A stretch of 64,000 nucleotides of DNA from Nymphaea colorata (GCF_008831285.2 NC_045140.1:2025528-2089527), one strand, 5' to 3'. Positions 39,800 through 53,339 are shown, counted from the first letter of the stretch. Notes: generated by a model from the letters alone, not told the origin. Program-made: numbers and translations.

Positions 39800-42700
39800 T
39801 TATGTTTAAAACCACACCTAGGTGCCCTCCTAGGTGGCAGCCTAAACACCTAGGCTGAGGCATCTACGTGCCTCAAAACAAAAATATATTTTTTTATTAT
39901 TCTAATGATAAAATTTTAATTACTTTTGTTTGTTCTATTGTCTAAGACTCTAATATACTGTTGGAGGTGGAGCAATTTTAAGACCCCCATTTTCCCCCTT
40001 TTTCTATTTTTCTTTTCCTTTCTTTCTCATTTTCCCGATACTTTCTGTCAAACAGCTCAGAGTGGGCCTCACCTAGGCTTTTCTTTGGAGTGTGCTGCCT
40101 ACTGCTTTTAGCTACATAGGTCTTTGGTACTAAATCTAATTTGAGAACTCAAGAACTAAAATTTCTTTTGCAGGCTATGTTAAATAGAGAACGTGCTAGG
40201 GCAGAGTTCCAGGATTGGGAGAAGAAAGAGGAAGAGGTACATATTCGAGGTGGTTTTTAGCCTTTTTTAATTTTTAACTTTTTGTTATTTGAATTGAGTC
40301 AACCTCTTCATTCAAATCCGTATATTCTTATTTCTTGTGTTAATAATGAGATTTACATTACATTTTGGCAGTTCCATTTTGATCAAAGTAAAACCAGGTC
40401 AGAGATTAGACTGCGTGAAGGCCGGACACGACCTATTGACATTCTCTCAAAATACCTGAACGAGTCAAGTGATTCAGATATCGAGATTAATGAACCGTAC
40501 ATGGTCTTCAAGGTAAAAAAAAAAAAAGGTTCTCTAAATAAGTCTACAATGGTCAGATTTCTTCCTATAGAAAATTGTTTTATGCAACCAATCCTATGCT
40601 ACATTTGAATCATGGCTAACTCAAAACAATAAGCTTAGCTTTATTACTATCCAGTGTGTTTTAGACTTTTAGTAATTAGTACAAAGGAATTGGATCTTGT
40701 TTGTTGAACAAGTGATTCTTCTAGATAGAACTCAGAGGTTCTGATATGAAATATGCATCAGTTTAGTGGCGTATCAAGAGATTCTTGTTACTCTCCATCA
40801 TTCTATTCTGGACTTTACTAGCTCTGAACTTGGTTATGCATGAAACATGACCAAGGGAACTATCACATTTCTTGTGTGCTTGGCCTAGTACTTTTCCTGG
40901 CTTGTGATTATCTTTATTTTTATTTGATCTTTGTATAGTAGATGCAAGATCATACTGACTGGAAGGGCCTTTGCTTTTAAGAAGGAAATGTGACAACTCC
41001 TTTTGGTTCCATTGGTTTATGTGTGTTATTTTTAGAAGCTCTTACTTCCTTAGTCAATCCAGTTTTAGATGCAGTGTTAGACATTTGAATGAGATTAGAT
41101 TTCAAATTGAGAAATTCTAACTCATTAACAATGAGTCTCATGTCAATATGGTTTTTTAATGGATTTTTAAGTCTCTCTTACCTAATGTGATCAACCATGT
41201 CACATAGGTACGGGTACGGGGAAATGTGTATGGGTACGGCGTTTTCACCAATCTTGGTACGCCGGTACGACAATAATTATATATTTTTAATTCTAAAAAA
41301 CAAAATTGATATCATCACATCATTAAGACAATGTTCCTTTCATAGTTCCTAGTTCCTACATATAGTCTCATAAAAAAAACATAAACAGACCAAGACAACG
41401 TTTTGTTTTTGTGGTTTGGATCGGTTCTGACTCAAACTGATCCAAACGTACCCAGTCCCAGTACGGGTACGTGGGCTCCGCCATGTACCATTGTCACTTA
41501 GGTGATCGGGACCTGGAGGATGGAAGGAACTACATAGCCTTCAAAAATTAATTTTTTTACTTTTCCCCTTGCTTCTGGCAGGAATTTGACATATCTCTAG
41601 GTGCGTTTTCAAAATGACACAATCTTGTAATATGGGAGCACCCTTTGTGATCTTGACCTAAGGATCTTTCCTTTTTTCATGCCAAATTTCAGCTATTGAG
41701 GTGGCTGGTATTTCTTGCAAAAGTTTCTTCCAGAAAAGGGTTCATTCCATAGGTTTGAATATGCCTAATCGTGCTGATACTTTGGATGATGATTTACCAT
41801 GTAAACTAGTTCACCACCAAATTCATTTCTAGGAATGGCAAATACCTTCTTCTAAATCTCAGTTGCCAAAATTTCCAATGACCATGCAAAAGTAACTTTT
41901 TCTTTGCCATCTCCTCTTCATCTGCATTCATTAGGTTAGATTGAGTTGCTTTGCCTTTGCAAACTGACAAAAAAATGTTTAACATTACCAACATAAACAA
42001 AGGGTCAAATCCTGGAACCCATAAAGGAACTGATTTTAGCACCTGAAATTGGGGAAACAGGAAACATAGCCATTTAGTTCCATCATCAATGTCCAAGACT
42101 CCGAGCAGCTACTTTTTTTACTCACTGGCTTTCTAGAAGCCAAACATCTTTGTGGTTTTGTTATTGAAAACAGGGAAATATGTAGGCTGCTCTATAAATT
42201 GACATTACTCAAAAGTTGTTTGGAGTCTTTGGACTCCTACACAAGTGTGAACACTGATAGTTTTTCACTGTTATCCCTTTAAGTTAAAAAACATATATTC
42301 ACTGCTGAATACCCCTTCTTTTTTGTGGAAGGTAGATGATATTGTTGTCAGCTAGCTAACATGACATGCAACCGTGTGCATGTTGTGAACATAAGTTCAT
42401 GTGTGACACCAAAGATGTTGTTATTATGGTCCATAGTTTTTGTCCCATCCTTGTTGTTTTGTGTAGATAGAAGGTACAAGTACAACAGTAACATGTAATG
42501 CCCTTTGAAAACTTTAGTCCTGTATCTAAGATAGGGAGGAATCTTGAGGGACTTATAAAGGAGTTGTTTAGTGATTGATTCTTTTGGTTCTTAGCCTTTT
42601 GGAGCTGAACCCGAAACTACTAAGGGGCAAGTTGGGATCCGCCAAACCAAGAGCCCGAGCCCGATGTGGGACTAGTCTTGATTGTTATGGTAGTATTAGA

Positions 42701-45700
42701 GCCGATTCAACACTTGGACCTATGGTCCTATACATGCAGATGTGTGTGCCACAAAGGGGCTTGATTGTAATGTCATACTTTGAGAAATTTAGTCCTATAG
42801 CTAAGCTTGTGAGGAATCTTAAAGGAATTATGAAGGGGATTGTTTAGTGATTGGTTGTCTATTGTCGTAATCTAGTAGTTGATCTCCTTTATCCAAGCTA
42901 TCTCTTTAAGCCAAACTGGCTGGTTCTATGATGATAGAGTAGCATGGTCTGGTTTTTGGTCAAAGAATTGTTAGGCAGATAATAGAGACACATTTACCTC
43001 TCTCATGGTATATCAAATTGGCTTATGCAGAATGCTCAAAGTACATTCATGTTCCAGGGAAAATTATGTCATATTTCCTTTGAAGAGTAACCGGTTTCAG
43101 AAATTGGCAGAAAAGACTTACAATAGCTGCGGCTTTACATATTTTCTGTTTCTGTCTTTGGTCTGCTGTTTTTCATTTTTAGTACCGTAGCTTGGTTACA
43201 AGGATACTGTTGCCTAAACGATATTTGACTCAACAGGGTTTAACAGTAAAAGAAATGGAAGAGCTCCACGATGACATCAAAATGTACCTGGACTTGGATA
43301 CAGCAACACCAACTCATCTTGAGTTTTGGAAGGTCTCTTTTTTTTCCTTTCTTTCTTGAAAGTTTAAATTTATATCCTGCATAAAAACAGCAACTCTTAT
43401 ATTTACTTGCAAGTCCCAAACATAAGTGAGAAATTCTCGTTCAAGAAATATACAATGGAAGTGGTTTCTGAAGGTATATTAGGGAAGTGTCACTCTTTAG
43501 GTTGGTGACCAACTAAGAGGCAAAAGCAGGCAATGTCTTACTTTTTTAGCTAAATATTTTGATTTGTACTGACTCTCGGTGTCATATCTGTAAACTATAC
43601 CACAGTCACAAAGACAATCTTCTCACGCAAGTATACTGAGGACAACAAATCAGAATGGAAACTACATATTATTCATACAAGACTGGCTTCAAAAGCCATA
43701 ACCTTAACTTAGAATGATACAATATTTACAGAGAGAAAGAGACAAGAGAGCGAGAGAGAGAGAGAGAGAATCTAGCTGTTGGGCTGGGTTCGAATGGCTT
43801 GAAGACTAGCCGTTGGAACTCCCAACAGCTAGAAACACACAAGAAAAACAAAAAAAAAGTAAAAACAGAAAAAGAGAAATATTACAAAAACAAAACATAT
43901 TGCAGTCCTATGTACATAATATATACATAAGCATATATGTATCAATACATCCACTTAAATGCAGTGATGTATGTTGAAAGATATACACATACATATGTAT
44001 AAATGTACTTAGATATAAACTAACAATGTGTTCCTTTCAAGGGTGATTATGATATATTAGATGCATTTCACCTCATTTAGTTTAGGTGGTCGGTGTTTGA
44101 TTCATTTCAAATTAACATTTTTTGCTAGTCAGTAAAATTCTCATTACTTTTGTGTAAAGGTTGTTCACTATAAAACAGACAGTGGCACTGGTACATTCAG
44201 GACCAAGAATGAATGCAGTACTGATTTAATTTAAGTGAATAATCAAACACAAGTTCAGGCATAATGCTGTTGCAAGCTCGATTCTTTTTGTAAAACTTTC
44301 TTAGTAATGTGTGTGTCTTTAATGTTATTTTCACTTTTTTTTTTCAAAAAAAAAAATACAAGAGAAGCCTGTGTTGTAATGGTACAGTCTTCTCTCACCT
44401 AACTCAATCGTTGGATGTGTGGTGGGTGGATGAGAATGTGTGCGTATGTCTGAGTTGACTGTATTTTCTCTTGGGTGGGGGGAGGGGGGTGTTACACAGT
44501 AGTTCTTTCCCATGTTTTTTATTTTGAACATAAATGTTAATTCATATTCCTTATATTCTACATGATTGTGTTGTTGAAGGGGGTGTTACACCATAGGTTT
44601 TTAATTTTCCCATGTTTTTAACTTTGAAGTTAAATTTTAGTTTCATATCCCTTATATTCCACATGATTGTGTTGTTCTAATTTCTATCCCTTACTGCCAT
44701 TGCCAGAGCTTGAGGAGTGCTGTCTTTTTATCATTTTTTGACTGCTTACTACAATTAACCATGTTTTTCTGGTGTAGAGAATTTTTTGGACTGAAGCTAA
44801 TATATTAGCCTTAAATTGGCACATATTTTGCTAGCAATGTTCTGGTCAATAAATGTCTAGGGTTGACTACTGCCTACAATTAGATTTTAACAGTGAATAA
44901 CTTAAAGGAGAAAAATGTGTATCATAACCTGTGTCAGTTGGTGTTTCGAAAGATTACATGTATTGACGTAACATATCAGTAAGCTTGTGATTTTTGTTAA
45001 AAATGAAGCTTTAAAGTTCATGGAAATTTGGAAAAAATCTTTAAAGAAGACATTATATGGAAATTGCTTAACTAAAAGGAGAACTTAGAGTTTTTATATT
45101 CGAATGATGGTGGAAGGCACAAAACATTGGCTGCACAATAATAAAAAGGGGGTCATGTGTATCTTGCATTTTTTTGCCAAAATAATTCAAATCTAACCTG
45201 AACCTCTGAAATTACTCCCATTGCCAATAATTTGGAACAAACACTTGGTAAAAAAACAAAATTGAATCTATATTTACTCTAGTGTTATCAAAATTGGCAA
45301 TTGAATTGGCGAGGTTTTCAATTCAGGCAGGTTTGTAACATTTGGTTACACTTTAAATAACCTCATAACTATATTACTCTTTAAATGATTTCATAACCAT
45401 AAGAGCATTTTAAGGTTTTAATTCATAGGGGGGAAATATGTTCCTAAATGTGTGAGAATATGCCACCAATGAAGATACTAAATATTCATCCCTAAGGGGC
45501 TGTATGTAACTTAAAACCCAAACAGGTTTTGATACTGTAACCTTCAATAAAGGCACGGCGTCAGAGACACTATGTTTCACACAAAAACATAAGGTAACAG
45601 ACCGGGTTGTTACACTGCTGAAAGTAGTTCCAAGAATGTACCGTTTGGTTTTCCCTTTTACACTAGATATTGTAACACATGAGATGACATGATAAGAGCA

Positions 45701-48372
45701 GAACTGCTTTGTAGCTATCATTCTTCTCTTTTCCACTAGATATTTGCTGCAGCCGCATATGGATCACCTTTGCTTTCAGATTAAATAGAGCGAGAACTTC
45801 TGTTAATTTTATCCTTTCTAACAGGCATTAATGGTGATTTGTGATTGGGAGTTGGGTGAGGCTCGTAAAAGGGATGCACTTGATCGGGCAAGGGTTCGTG
45901 GCGAGGAACCACCAGCTGAGCTGCATGCTGAAGAAAGAGGCTTGCATTCAAGTATTGAGGCTGAAGTTAGGACTTTATTGGAGGGTAAAACTTATAATGA
46001 ATTGGAGAAGCTACGTTGTGACATTGAATTAGGGATGCATGAGGGGACTGCAAAAGTTGTTGAGTATTGGGAGGCTGTTCTGAAACGGTTAGAGATGTTC
46101 AAGGCCAAGGTAAACATTATTCTTTGGGCTTGACTGGTTATTGTTTGCACAAATTTCATGCAATAAAGTTTTCAAGAGTTTCTGAAGTTATTGTAGCTTT
46201 GGGTTTTCTTCTATGATTATTTCTGGTGGTTATTTCACTGCATGACATTGTTTAGATATCCGACTGCTTGTTGAACTTGTAGAAATAATCTAAGTTTACC
46301 TTTTATGTTCTGGTCTTGATTTTTATGTTTGGAAGTGAATTCCAGGCGTGCTTGAAGGAAATTCATGCTAATTTGTTAAGAAAACATTTAGAACGACTCG
46401 AAACAAATTCTCCAGAACAGCACTTGGAAGAGGAAGTGGATATCAAGAATGCAGAGGAGATGGAACAGGATTTAGAGGGTATTTCTCTGACAAGAAGCTT
46501 TTGTCCCCTTGCTGGCTTGCATGTTTTCTTTGTTGCATGTCAAACCAGTTTTTCTCTTATGCAGAACCTCTTGCTTATTCTCCTGAGCTGAGGGCTGATG
46601 AGCCGACTAATGAATTGGAAGAAGACATCGGTTCATATTCACCCGAGTTATTGCATGGTGAAGAAGATGATGAAGGAATTAATCCTGAACATGATAGGGC
46701 TGAACTGGTAATAATATTTCTTTTAAACATCTTCTTTTATCCTGTTGACATGTTGCTTGGAAAATGTATGGTATACTGCCTTTTTTCAACCCACATTCTC
46801 TTTCTATCCTGCATTCTGACCCTTTGCATGTGACATGAAAATGATGATTCTGTAACAGGAAAAAAAGCGTGTGGCTGTACTGCAAGAACATAGGAAGCGA
46901 CTTCAAGAAGCAGTGGCTGCTGCACGGCCTGCTTTGGCTGATGAAAGCATGGATTTCACAAATCAAGCAAGGGCGATTGCTCTGAAAGCAATGGGAGCCA
47001 TGGAAGAGGGTGATGCTGTCTTTGGTTCTGGTGCAGAAGTTAACCTTGATTCACAGGTTAGTCTTGTCTTACTGTCGTCTCGTCCTTCTTTGAAATGTAT
47101 TTTTAGTTATTCACGTGGGGAAGGAAGAGTTTTGGTTAGCTTCCAGCTGGAATTATGCTTTTTTTCTTTCTGTAACAATAGGGATTCAGTATCTCAAAAG
47201 AATGGGAAAGTAGACTGTAGGATTAGGTTTGCAGTCGGATCTCTTTTGCATGTGTTTTGGGTGAAGAACAAGTGGGGAAATGGCCCCAACGGTTAGATGG
47301 CGGTCGTGGTTTGGACTTTATGGGGTCATCTCTCTGTGTGAACTGAAGCATGCCTAGACTCTGAGGGCGGTGGAACAGGCTATGGGTTTTACTCATCAGT
47401 CTCTCGTCACAACTTGGTTTCCCAGTGTAGTAGCAGAAAAAAGGTTGAAAATGAAAAACAGCAACTACTTTTGATCTTGACCGTGACATAAGAAAGTCCT
47501 ATGTGAGGTAGTCTGGGGGGAACTAATCCCCAGGGAAAAAGTCTGTTTTGATGAAAGCTTATTTCACCCATTTGTGCTTATATTCTGCATGTTTGCCTTC
47601 CTCCCGTGCCATCTCTCTCTCTGTCTCTCACACACACATTGTCATTGATGTATCCCGTGTCTATACTCTGTGCCATGTGGCGTCAACATGGATTCCACTG
47701 TCTTTAGCACGTCCAGCCGGCATAACTGTTACTCCTGTTAGCTCTTCAACTTACTGCAGAATGTATGGATATAGTTGAAGCGAAAAAGAAACTAGTTCAT
47801 GGCATTTTAAATGATATTTTTTATGTTTTTATTTGGAATTTATGAAAATGAATTCGCTTTTTCTAAACATGCTTCTACTTTCTTCTGCACCTGTTTTTCA
47901 GGTGTATTGGTGGCATGACAAATACCGACCAAGAAAGCCAAAATATTTCAACCGAGTGCATACTGGATACGAGTGGAACAAATACAATCAGACGCACTAT
48001 GATCATGATAATCCTCCTCCAAAGATTGTGCAGGGTTATAAATTCAACATATTCTACCCCGACCTTGTTGACAAAACAAAGGCTCCTGAGTATAAGATCG
48101 AAAAGGATGACAGCAATGGAGAGACATGTCTTATAAGATTTCATGCAGGGCCTCCTTACGAAGACATCGTATGCCTCATTCTTTTCTTCTCCTTTTTCCC
48201 ATCTCAATACTCCTTCCAAAGCTCTCCCTTGACCTAACACCTCATGTTTCAGGCTTTCCGGATTGTGAACAAGGAGTGGGAGTACTCGCACAAAAAGGGC
48301 TACAAGTGCACTTTTGAACGTGGCATCCTACATGTTTACTTTAACTTCAAGCGCTATAGATACCGCCGGTGA
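36622..48372 (+). CDS. CACTIN: Cactin, splicing-associated protein
   Basis: There are 13 coding exons: 36622-36912, 37055-37146, 37493-37592, 39663-39734, 40174-40236, 40372-40512, 43237-43332, 45825-46109, 46346-46478, 46565-46707, 46859-47056, 47902-48168 and 48253-48372. All introns are GT-AG and phases are consistent, giving 666 residues, close to the Arabidopsis length of about 670. The N-terminus (1-97) is Ser/Arg- and Glu-rich with basic nuclear-localisation-like runs. A Lys/Glu-rich coiled-coil-like part follows (about 98-206). The conserved middle Cactin domain covers about 207-390 (RPIDILSKYL, WELGEARKRDALDRARVRGE). The C-terminal Cactin domain (about 539-666) runs from WWHDKYRPRKPKYFNRVHTG to the invariant end FNFKRYRYRR. 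In other eukaryotes Cactin works in the nucleus with the spliceosome. ATG 36622 is chosen because it starts the MGSRSQSR sequence typical of plant Cactins; an in-frame ATG at 36568 has no such support. The donor after exon 7 (GTCTCT) is weak. Confidence 0.96.
37979..38093. repeat. Dispersed 115-bp repeat, copy 2 (Cactin intron 3)
   Basis: Two mismatches from 35030-35144, same orientation, about 2.9 kb away. The TA microsatellite that follows copy 1 is absent here. Confidence 0.95.
38622..38907. repeat. Diverged tandem duplication, 147-bp period
   Basis: Copy 1 starts caagtacaaacatgtactcc at 38622 and copy 2 starts caagttcaagcatgtactcc at 38769. Both contain tatacacgtacaaacacaaa and a gtaccaca.tgatgag block. 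The repeat lies in Cactin intron 3. Confidence 0.9.
39757..39795. repeat. (TA)n microsatellite in Cactin intron 4
   Basis: About 19 uninterrupted TA units lie shortly after the exon 4 donor. Confidence 0.97.
41210..41491. mobile_element. Insertion of a gtacggg-rich repeat with 12-bp target duplication
   Basis: The 282-bp segment in Cactin intron 6 is flanked by tgtcacataggt (41198-41209) and tgtcacttaggt (41492-41503), one mismatch in 12. It begins and ends with gtacggg/gtaccc-type motifs. Sequences of similar style (cccatacctgtaccagtatcc, gtgggtatgggggtac) lie near 14640-14712 and 15510-15545 in the OTU introns. The class is not identified; it has no open frame. Confidence 0.55.
42495..42857. 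repeat. Direct repeat of ~83 bp spaced ~275 bp apart
   Basis: Blocks near 42495-42577 and 42767-42856 share aatttagtcct-type, gaggaatctt and ttgtttagtgattg motifs in order. The DNA between includes gatgtgggact and ggtagtattagagccg, reminiscent of the LTR-end/tRNA-Met primer region of plant retroelements. It may be a decayed TRIM-like element in Cactin intron 6. Confidence 0.6.
44489..44680. repeat. Tandem duplication, 94-bp period
   Basis: gtgttacac...ccatgttttt...acatgattgtgttgtt occurs at 44489 and again at 44583, moderately diverged, in Cactin intron 7. Confidence 0.9.
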
Positions 48373-49431
48373 TGTTGGAATTCTTGAATTTGCTCTGTTG
48401 CATGTACAATCGCTGAACTAAAGCATGGAAAAAAAATTGTGATTTTCATATCAAGGGACAGAGGAATTAGGACCTTTCTCTCAATGTGCTCCTCTCCACT
48501 GCTTGAGAGCATGGAATTTCATTAGGTTTGGCTCATCTTTGGAGTCATGTATTCGGGAAAATAGTCTATCAGAGTGAGTCTGAATCAGCCCTACGCTTTG
48601 CGAGTGCGTGCTTTCTTAGTAGATGGAAATGTAGCAGAAAAAAATTAAGATGGAAATGTAACAGAAAAAAATTAACAATGACGCAATCTTTTTTTGTCAT
48701 GAGAAGTCCGCTGATGTTTCTTTTCCTAATTGTATTTTACGTTGACGGCCTAAAGACTTCTCTGTCGATGTCAGATTTATACATAACGTCCCATTGAAGA
48801 ATGATCAGTTCAGCAATGTCATCTGCAATCTTGGGTTTAGATCTTGTCATATGGACATTTGCCCTTTTCACTAAAAAGAACACGCATGTGTATTCAATTT
48901 ATTTTTTGTCGTATGCTTTGCTATTTAAATTGGAGGTCAGATATAGGTGGTTAAAGACTTTAAAAATATGGAATTAATTTAATAAGAGGATTTCTTAAAA
49001 AATAATTTGAAACATCTAATTTAGGGTGCTTAACTTACGTTCATGGAATTAAAGTACTGTGTTCACATCATGGTTACTCTTTATCGTAGACTAAGTTTGA
49101 TGGTATCATTATTGAAAATCACGTATTTCAGATGATAAAGTTATTGAGGGTCTGAGACACTAGAGATTCTTGAATCAAATATGAGGGTTAGTGCTGACAA
49201 GTTGTTGGACAATTCAACTCTATATAACTGATTGGAGCCACAGCCACATTGTACCTTTTGATCACATGGCCACACATAGCTCATGTGGTTCACCCTGTGA
49301 GTCACTTCCAACATTCCCTCATTAGTATTCACATGGGTATAGTCCATAACTAGCTTGATCTATCAAGAATATCACATTCAAGGATTTGTTTTGCCTGCAG
49401 AGCAATTTTTGTTAAATTGGTCACACAACAC

Positions 49432-49469
<38 letters not shown>

Positions 49470-50519
49470 GCCATGACTTTCATGGATATATATATATATA
49501 TATAACTTGCAAATACTAGAAATTACAGATGCCATGACTTTCATGGATAGAGAATTTGAAAGATTACATGAGCGTTATGGGTGTGCCTCGCATGACTAAA
49601 AGTTTTGAAAATTTTCAAGATTGTCCCTTGTATTTGAACATCTTTGCAAATTTTGAGACAACTTGTGGTTTGACTCTTGCCTTCAATTGGTAAAAAGATG
49701 TTTCTAATCATACTTTTTCTTGAGAAGGCAAATTCTATCTTCATCTTTGCTCCTCATCTTGGTTATAGAGACAATCTTAGTATAGGTATTCATGAATACT
49801 ACCTTTTAGGGGAACAATTGAGAAGAGAAAACCAATGTACAAAAGTTGTTCAGGGTTACCCCTACCTAGGAGGAAAAGAAAAATTATATTTTTTAAACTT
49901 TTGAAGTACATTTACAAAAAAAATTTAAAAAAAATGTTCTAACATACAATCTCACTTATGCATCGACAATATTGATCTTATGAAAAGCTGTGAATTGTAT
50001 CTTATGGGAATATCTCAAAAGAATTATGCGCTTGGAACTTAAGTATGATTGCTTAGAGAGAAAAATGTGAAGGTGTTGTTATCTCAAGTTGTGGAAATAT
50101 GATCCTGAACATCGTGAGAAATATTTAAAAAAAAATTCAGGATCATTTAGGGTCCCAAAAGATCCATAACTAGATGCCCAAAATTCAGATCAAAAGATTT
50201 TTCGCTTAACTCCGTCGCTTTATAGCGTTTTGAAAATAATTTTGTTGAGAAGAATACTTTGAAATTAAACATTTTACTGATCGTATACGTAAACTGGTAT
50301 CCTCTTGTTGCCATGTCCAAAGTTAGAAGATCGTAGCATTGCATTCAATAGATCAAATATAAGGAAATTATTTTCCATATCATTAAATTCATTATAACAG
50401 CATAATGTAGAAACGAAGATAGTCATAGGAAGTCGAACAATAGCTTTTTCATCCATGAGGCCGATTGATGCGGGCACAAGTAGAAACCACCGCATAGTGC
50501 AACTACTAATCAAGCCTAC

Positions 50520-50880
50520 TTCGAGGAAGGCTCGCTGATCCCAGCCCACATCCCATCAGCCGGGTAAGGCTCACCTCGAGCATAGAGTGAGGAGGGAGGG
50601 GGTTCAGGGCTCACCTCGAGCGTGCATGGCAATCATAGAGTGAGGAGGGAGATACCTCGAAGTGGCTGCAGCCTCTCCCTCTTTCCTTCTATCCTTAGGG
50701 TCTAAGACTACTTTGGGGTCCAGATGAAGAACAAGGCATTTGATCAATTAGTGTGTTGTGCATCTACCATTTGCATTGTTTGCAGTTCAAAAGAATAGTG
50801 TCCACTGAAATGAAATTGGCAATCTTGACTTTCACCGGCCTCCTGTCTAACCAGTTGCGCTATGCCCTTTAGAGATAATT
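50520..50880 (-). mobile_element. Possible decayed SINE-like element
   Basis: On the minus strand the right end reads aaagggcatagcgcaactgg, a tRNA-head/A-box-like start like that at 20518-20785. The B box is not recognisable. Towards the left are two copies of gctcacctcgagc with atagagtgaggagggag. Boundaries and target duplications were not found. Confidence 0.35.
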
Positions 50881-51489
50881 AGGAGATAGCAGAGCTCCCT
50901 ATTTGTATCCACATCACCATTTACTTTACCATTTCATTCTTTTTGTAGAGAGATCATGTCTCACCAATCCTAATTTCTCTAAGAACACCTTTGTTGGGTT
51001 TTTTTTTTTTTTTTATATATATTCATTCCAACGATTGAAAGATATGCGCTTCTTTAATTGTTATCTAGCTCAAGATCTCGTTTTGTTTATTGGACTCATA
51101 TAAGTTTATGGGCGATGTGTAACTTCCTCTTTCATGCACATGTGATCTCCTTAGTCATACCAACTTTAAGTTGTGCTTCATTTTTTTTTTGGGTTAGTTT
51201 TTGTCTTAAAATACGCTAAGAAAATTGCATGTGCCTATGATATATACATTATTTTTGGAGAAAGCTCACCATCGAAGACAAATTCTAGGGTTTTGTCTTC
51301 ACCTTAGACGTGCATACTCACCTTTCTAACATGACATGGGAAGCTATTTCTTAAACAATACGTTGGTCAGAGCATGCAAGTCTATTTTAAAATAAAAAAT
51401 GGTTCTATGCGGAGTAGCGACATAACCTTGGTTTGTTAGTTCAGCCATTACTTTTTGTATGTCCCTTAGATTTAAAGTGAGTAGGAGGC

Positions 51490-51665
51490 TACCTTTTACC
51501 TCTTAAGGTGATGAAAGGCCAAAGCTTCCACCCAAACCATATCCTCTTAAGACACAACACCTGTTTTTGATGTTTTGGGGTTCCGTTCCCACCATGTTCC
51601 AACTTGCGTGCCAATGGTCCTCTTTAGGGATTCGAAACAGAAATAGACCGCTTACCAGCCCCTTC
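51490..51665 (-). mobile_element. SINE-like element related to 16760-16922
   Basis: On the minus strand a B-box-like tttcgaatccc (complement of gggattcgaaa near 51627) is followed by a body that aligns along its length with the 163-bp insertion in OTU intron 2. The head is degraded and no target duplication is seen. Confidence 0.5.
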
Positions 51666-52318
51666 CCCATTTGTTGTGCCAATCTTTTTTGGGGATCTTA
51701 TTTTCATTCCACTGAAATTTATCGGTTTAGTGCACGATTTCCAAATATCAAACTTGGATAAATTCGGAGAAAGATTCAGACCTAGGAGAATCATTTGGTT
51801 GCCAAGATTACACTTTCCAATCTGGAATATAAATTTCCAGCATGATCTATTCATCCATCCTCTCTTGAAATCAGCAGAATACCACCTTTTCAGTTCTAAT
51901 TGGATGAAGTTTGAGTGAGGGATTTTCTTCTTGTTGAACTTGCAGACTCTAAGAAGTTTGCAGTACTTCTACATGAATTTGAGCACGAGATCTACGTTCT
52001 CTAGGACTTGCTGTTTATTTGTTTCCTCCTTTAGCGCAATCGCCAACAAATATACAATAAAAAAAAGAAAGATAAAAATTAACTTAAGAATGCAGCAAAT
52101 CTGAACCTCCATGCAACTAACTATAAAGTTAAACTTGACAATGGAATTCCAAATCATACCCGCAGGAGGATAGGGCCTCAAACCCTTTTAGTAAAACATA
52201 TGCAAAATTGATATACATCAAGCAGTTAGACAACACTTAAGAATAGTTAATCCCAGCAACAGCTTGAAAAGTTGATGCGAGCTTTGGAGAGAGAACTTTT
52301 AAATTATAATTTTTGATG

Positions 52319-52469
52319 AAAATAGTAGACATGACACACCAAGAATAAAACTTTGCTAAACTCTACTTAAACGGCAAGTATGGGTCGATCAACAGAAGAA
52401 CAGGGTTAAGATAGAGGAATTCTCATTCAAATTTATCTTTATTAGTTGTACATAAACAAGTTCAAACAA
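52319..52469. repeat. Dispersed 151-bp repeat, copy 2
   Basis: Gap-free match to 34545-34695, same orientation, about 17.8 kb away. Confidence 0.92.
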
Positions 52470-53339
52470 CTAATAGAGAGAGAGAGAGAGAGCAAACCAA
52501 TTCAGCTTTTTTTTAGTCTTTTCATACTGATTCAAGAAAAAAAATAGATCAAAATCAGTTTGTGTCATTAATTTAGTTTTATATCGCCAAAACTAATATC
52601 GTGCTTGACTCGGCCGAGCCAGCCAAGTGTTGTTGTGGATCGCTTGGATCCTAACCCATGACCCAATAACTGAACGATCTTGATCCAACTCAGGCGATTC
52701 TCGAGTCTGATCACCAGGTTTGCCAACTATGAGTTGATGTCTTGTGAATTAGAAATAAAAATCGGCCACCTATCAGTTCCTACCCATCCTTTGCACCAAC
52801 TCCCTCGTGTATTCAATATTTAAACAGTTGTTCACACAAAAGCACACTCAAGCAACTCGAATCCAAGCTAAACTAATAATCCTAAACTACTCTTGCTCGA
52901 TGAAATTCCACTGTAGGTGTTGTTCACTCGTTTTGATCATCAAATGCACAACATGGGTGTAAGGTCACAAACCTTGAAATTAATAACATAAGAACTAAGT
53001 TCCAGTATCTTTTGAAAACAGATATAAACTAATGCAAACTGGAAGAAAAATCAACCTAACCAAAGTAACTCACCACACCATGCCAACCCTATGTATGCAG
53101 AATGAGTACTTTATAAACTATCATATCAGACAATAGACTAATGAATTATATAAAATAATTATTCTTAACTCCAAATCAGACCAAAGACTTGCTGGACAGA
53201 TGCTTCACATGCTGTTTCAGATGACAAAAATATAGAAATTCAAGTGAAAGGTCCAAACTACCTTTATATTATGTAGAAAGTGGCATTCTAAACAAATTCA
53301 TGAAAACTATCGACACCCCAAAGAATCGACGAGAAGCTG

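Larger units (their letters stand above)
48373..53339. other. 3' flank of Cactin and gene-poor spacer
   Basis: The first ~150 bp should be Cactin 3' UTR. Further right are CA/TA tracts (49429-49503) with an 18-bp duplicated ccatgactttcatggata, SINE-like copies (50520-50880 and 51490-51665) and copy 2 of a 151-bp dispersed repeat. The frame 50274-50549 (minus) has no recognisable domain. Confidence 0.5.

Noticed and set aside
50274-50549. 91-codon minus frame that looks membrane-like
   Set aside because: I compared it mentally with plastid photosystem and ndh proteins and found no match; codon pattern and context suggest chance.
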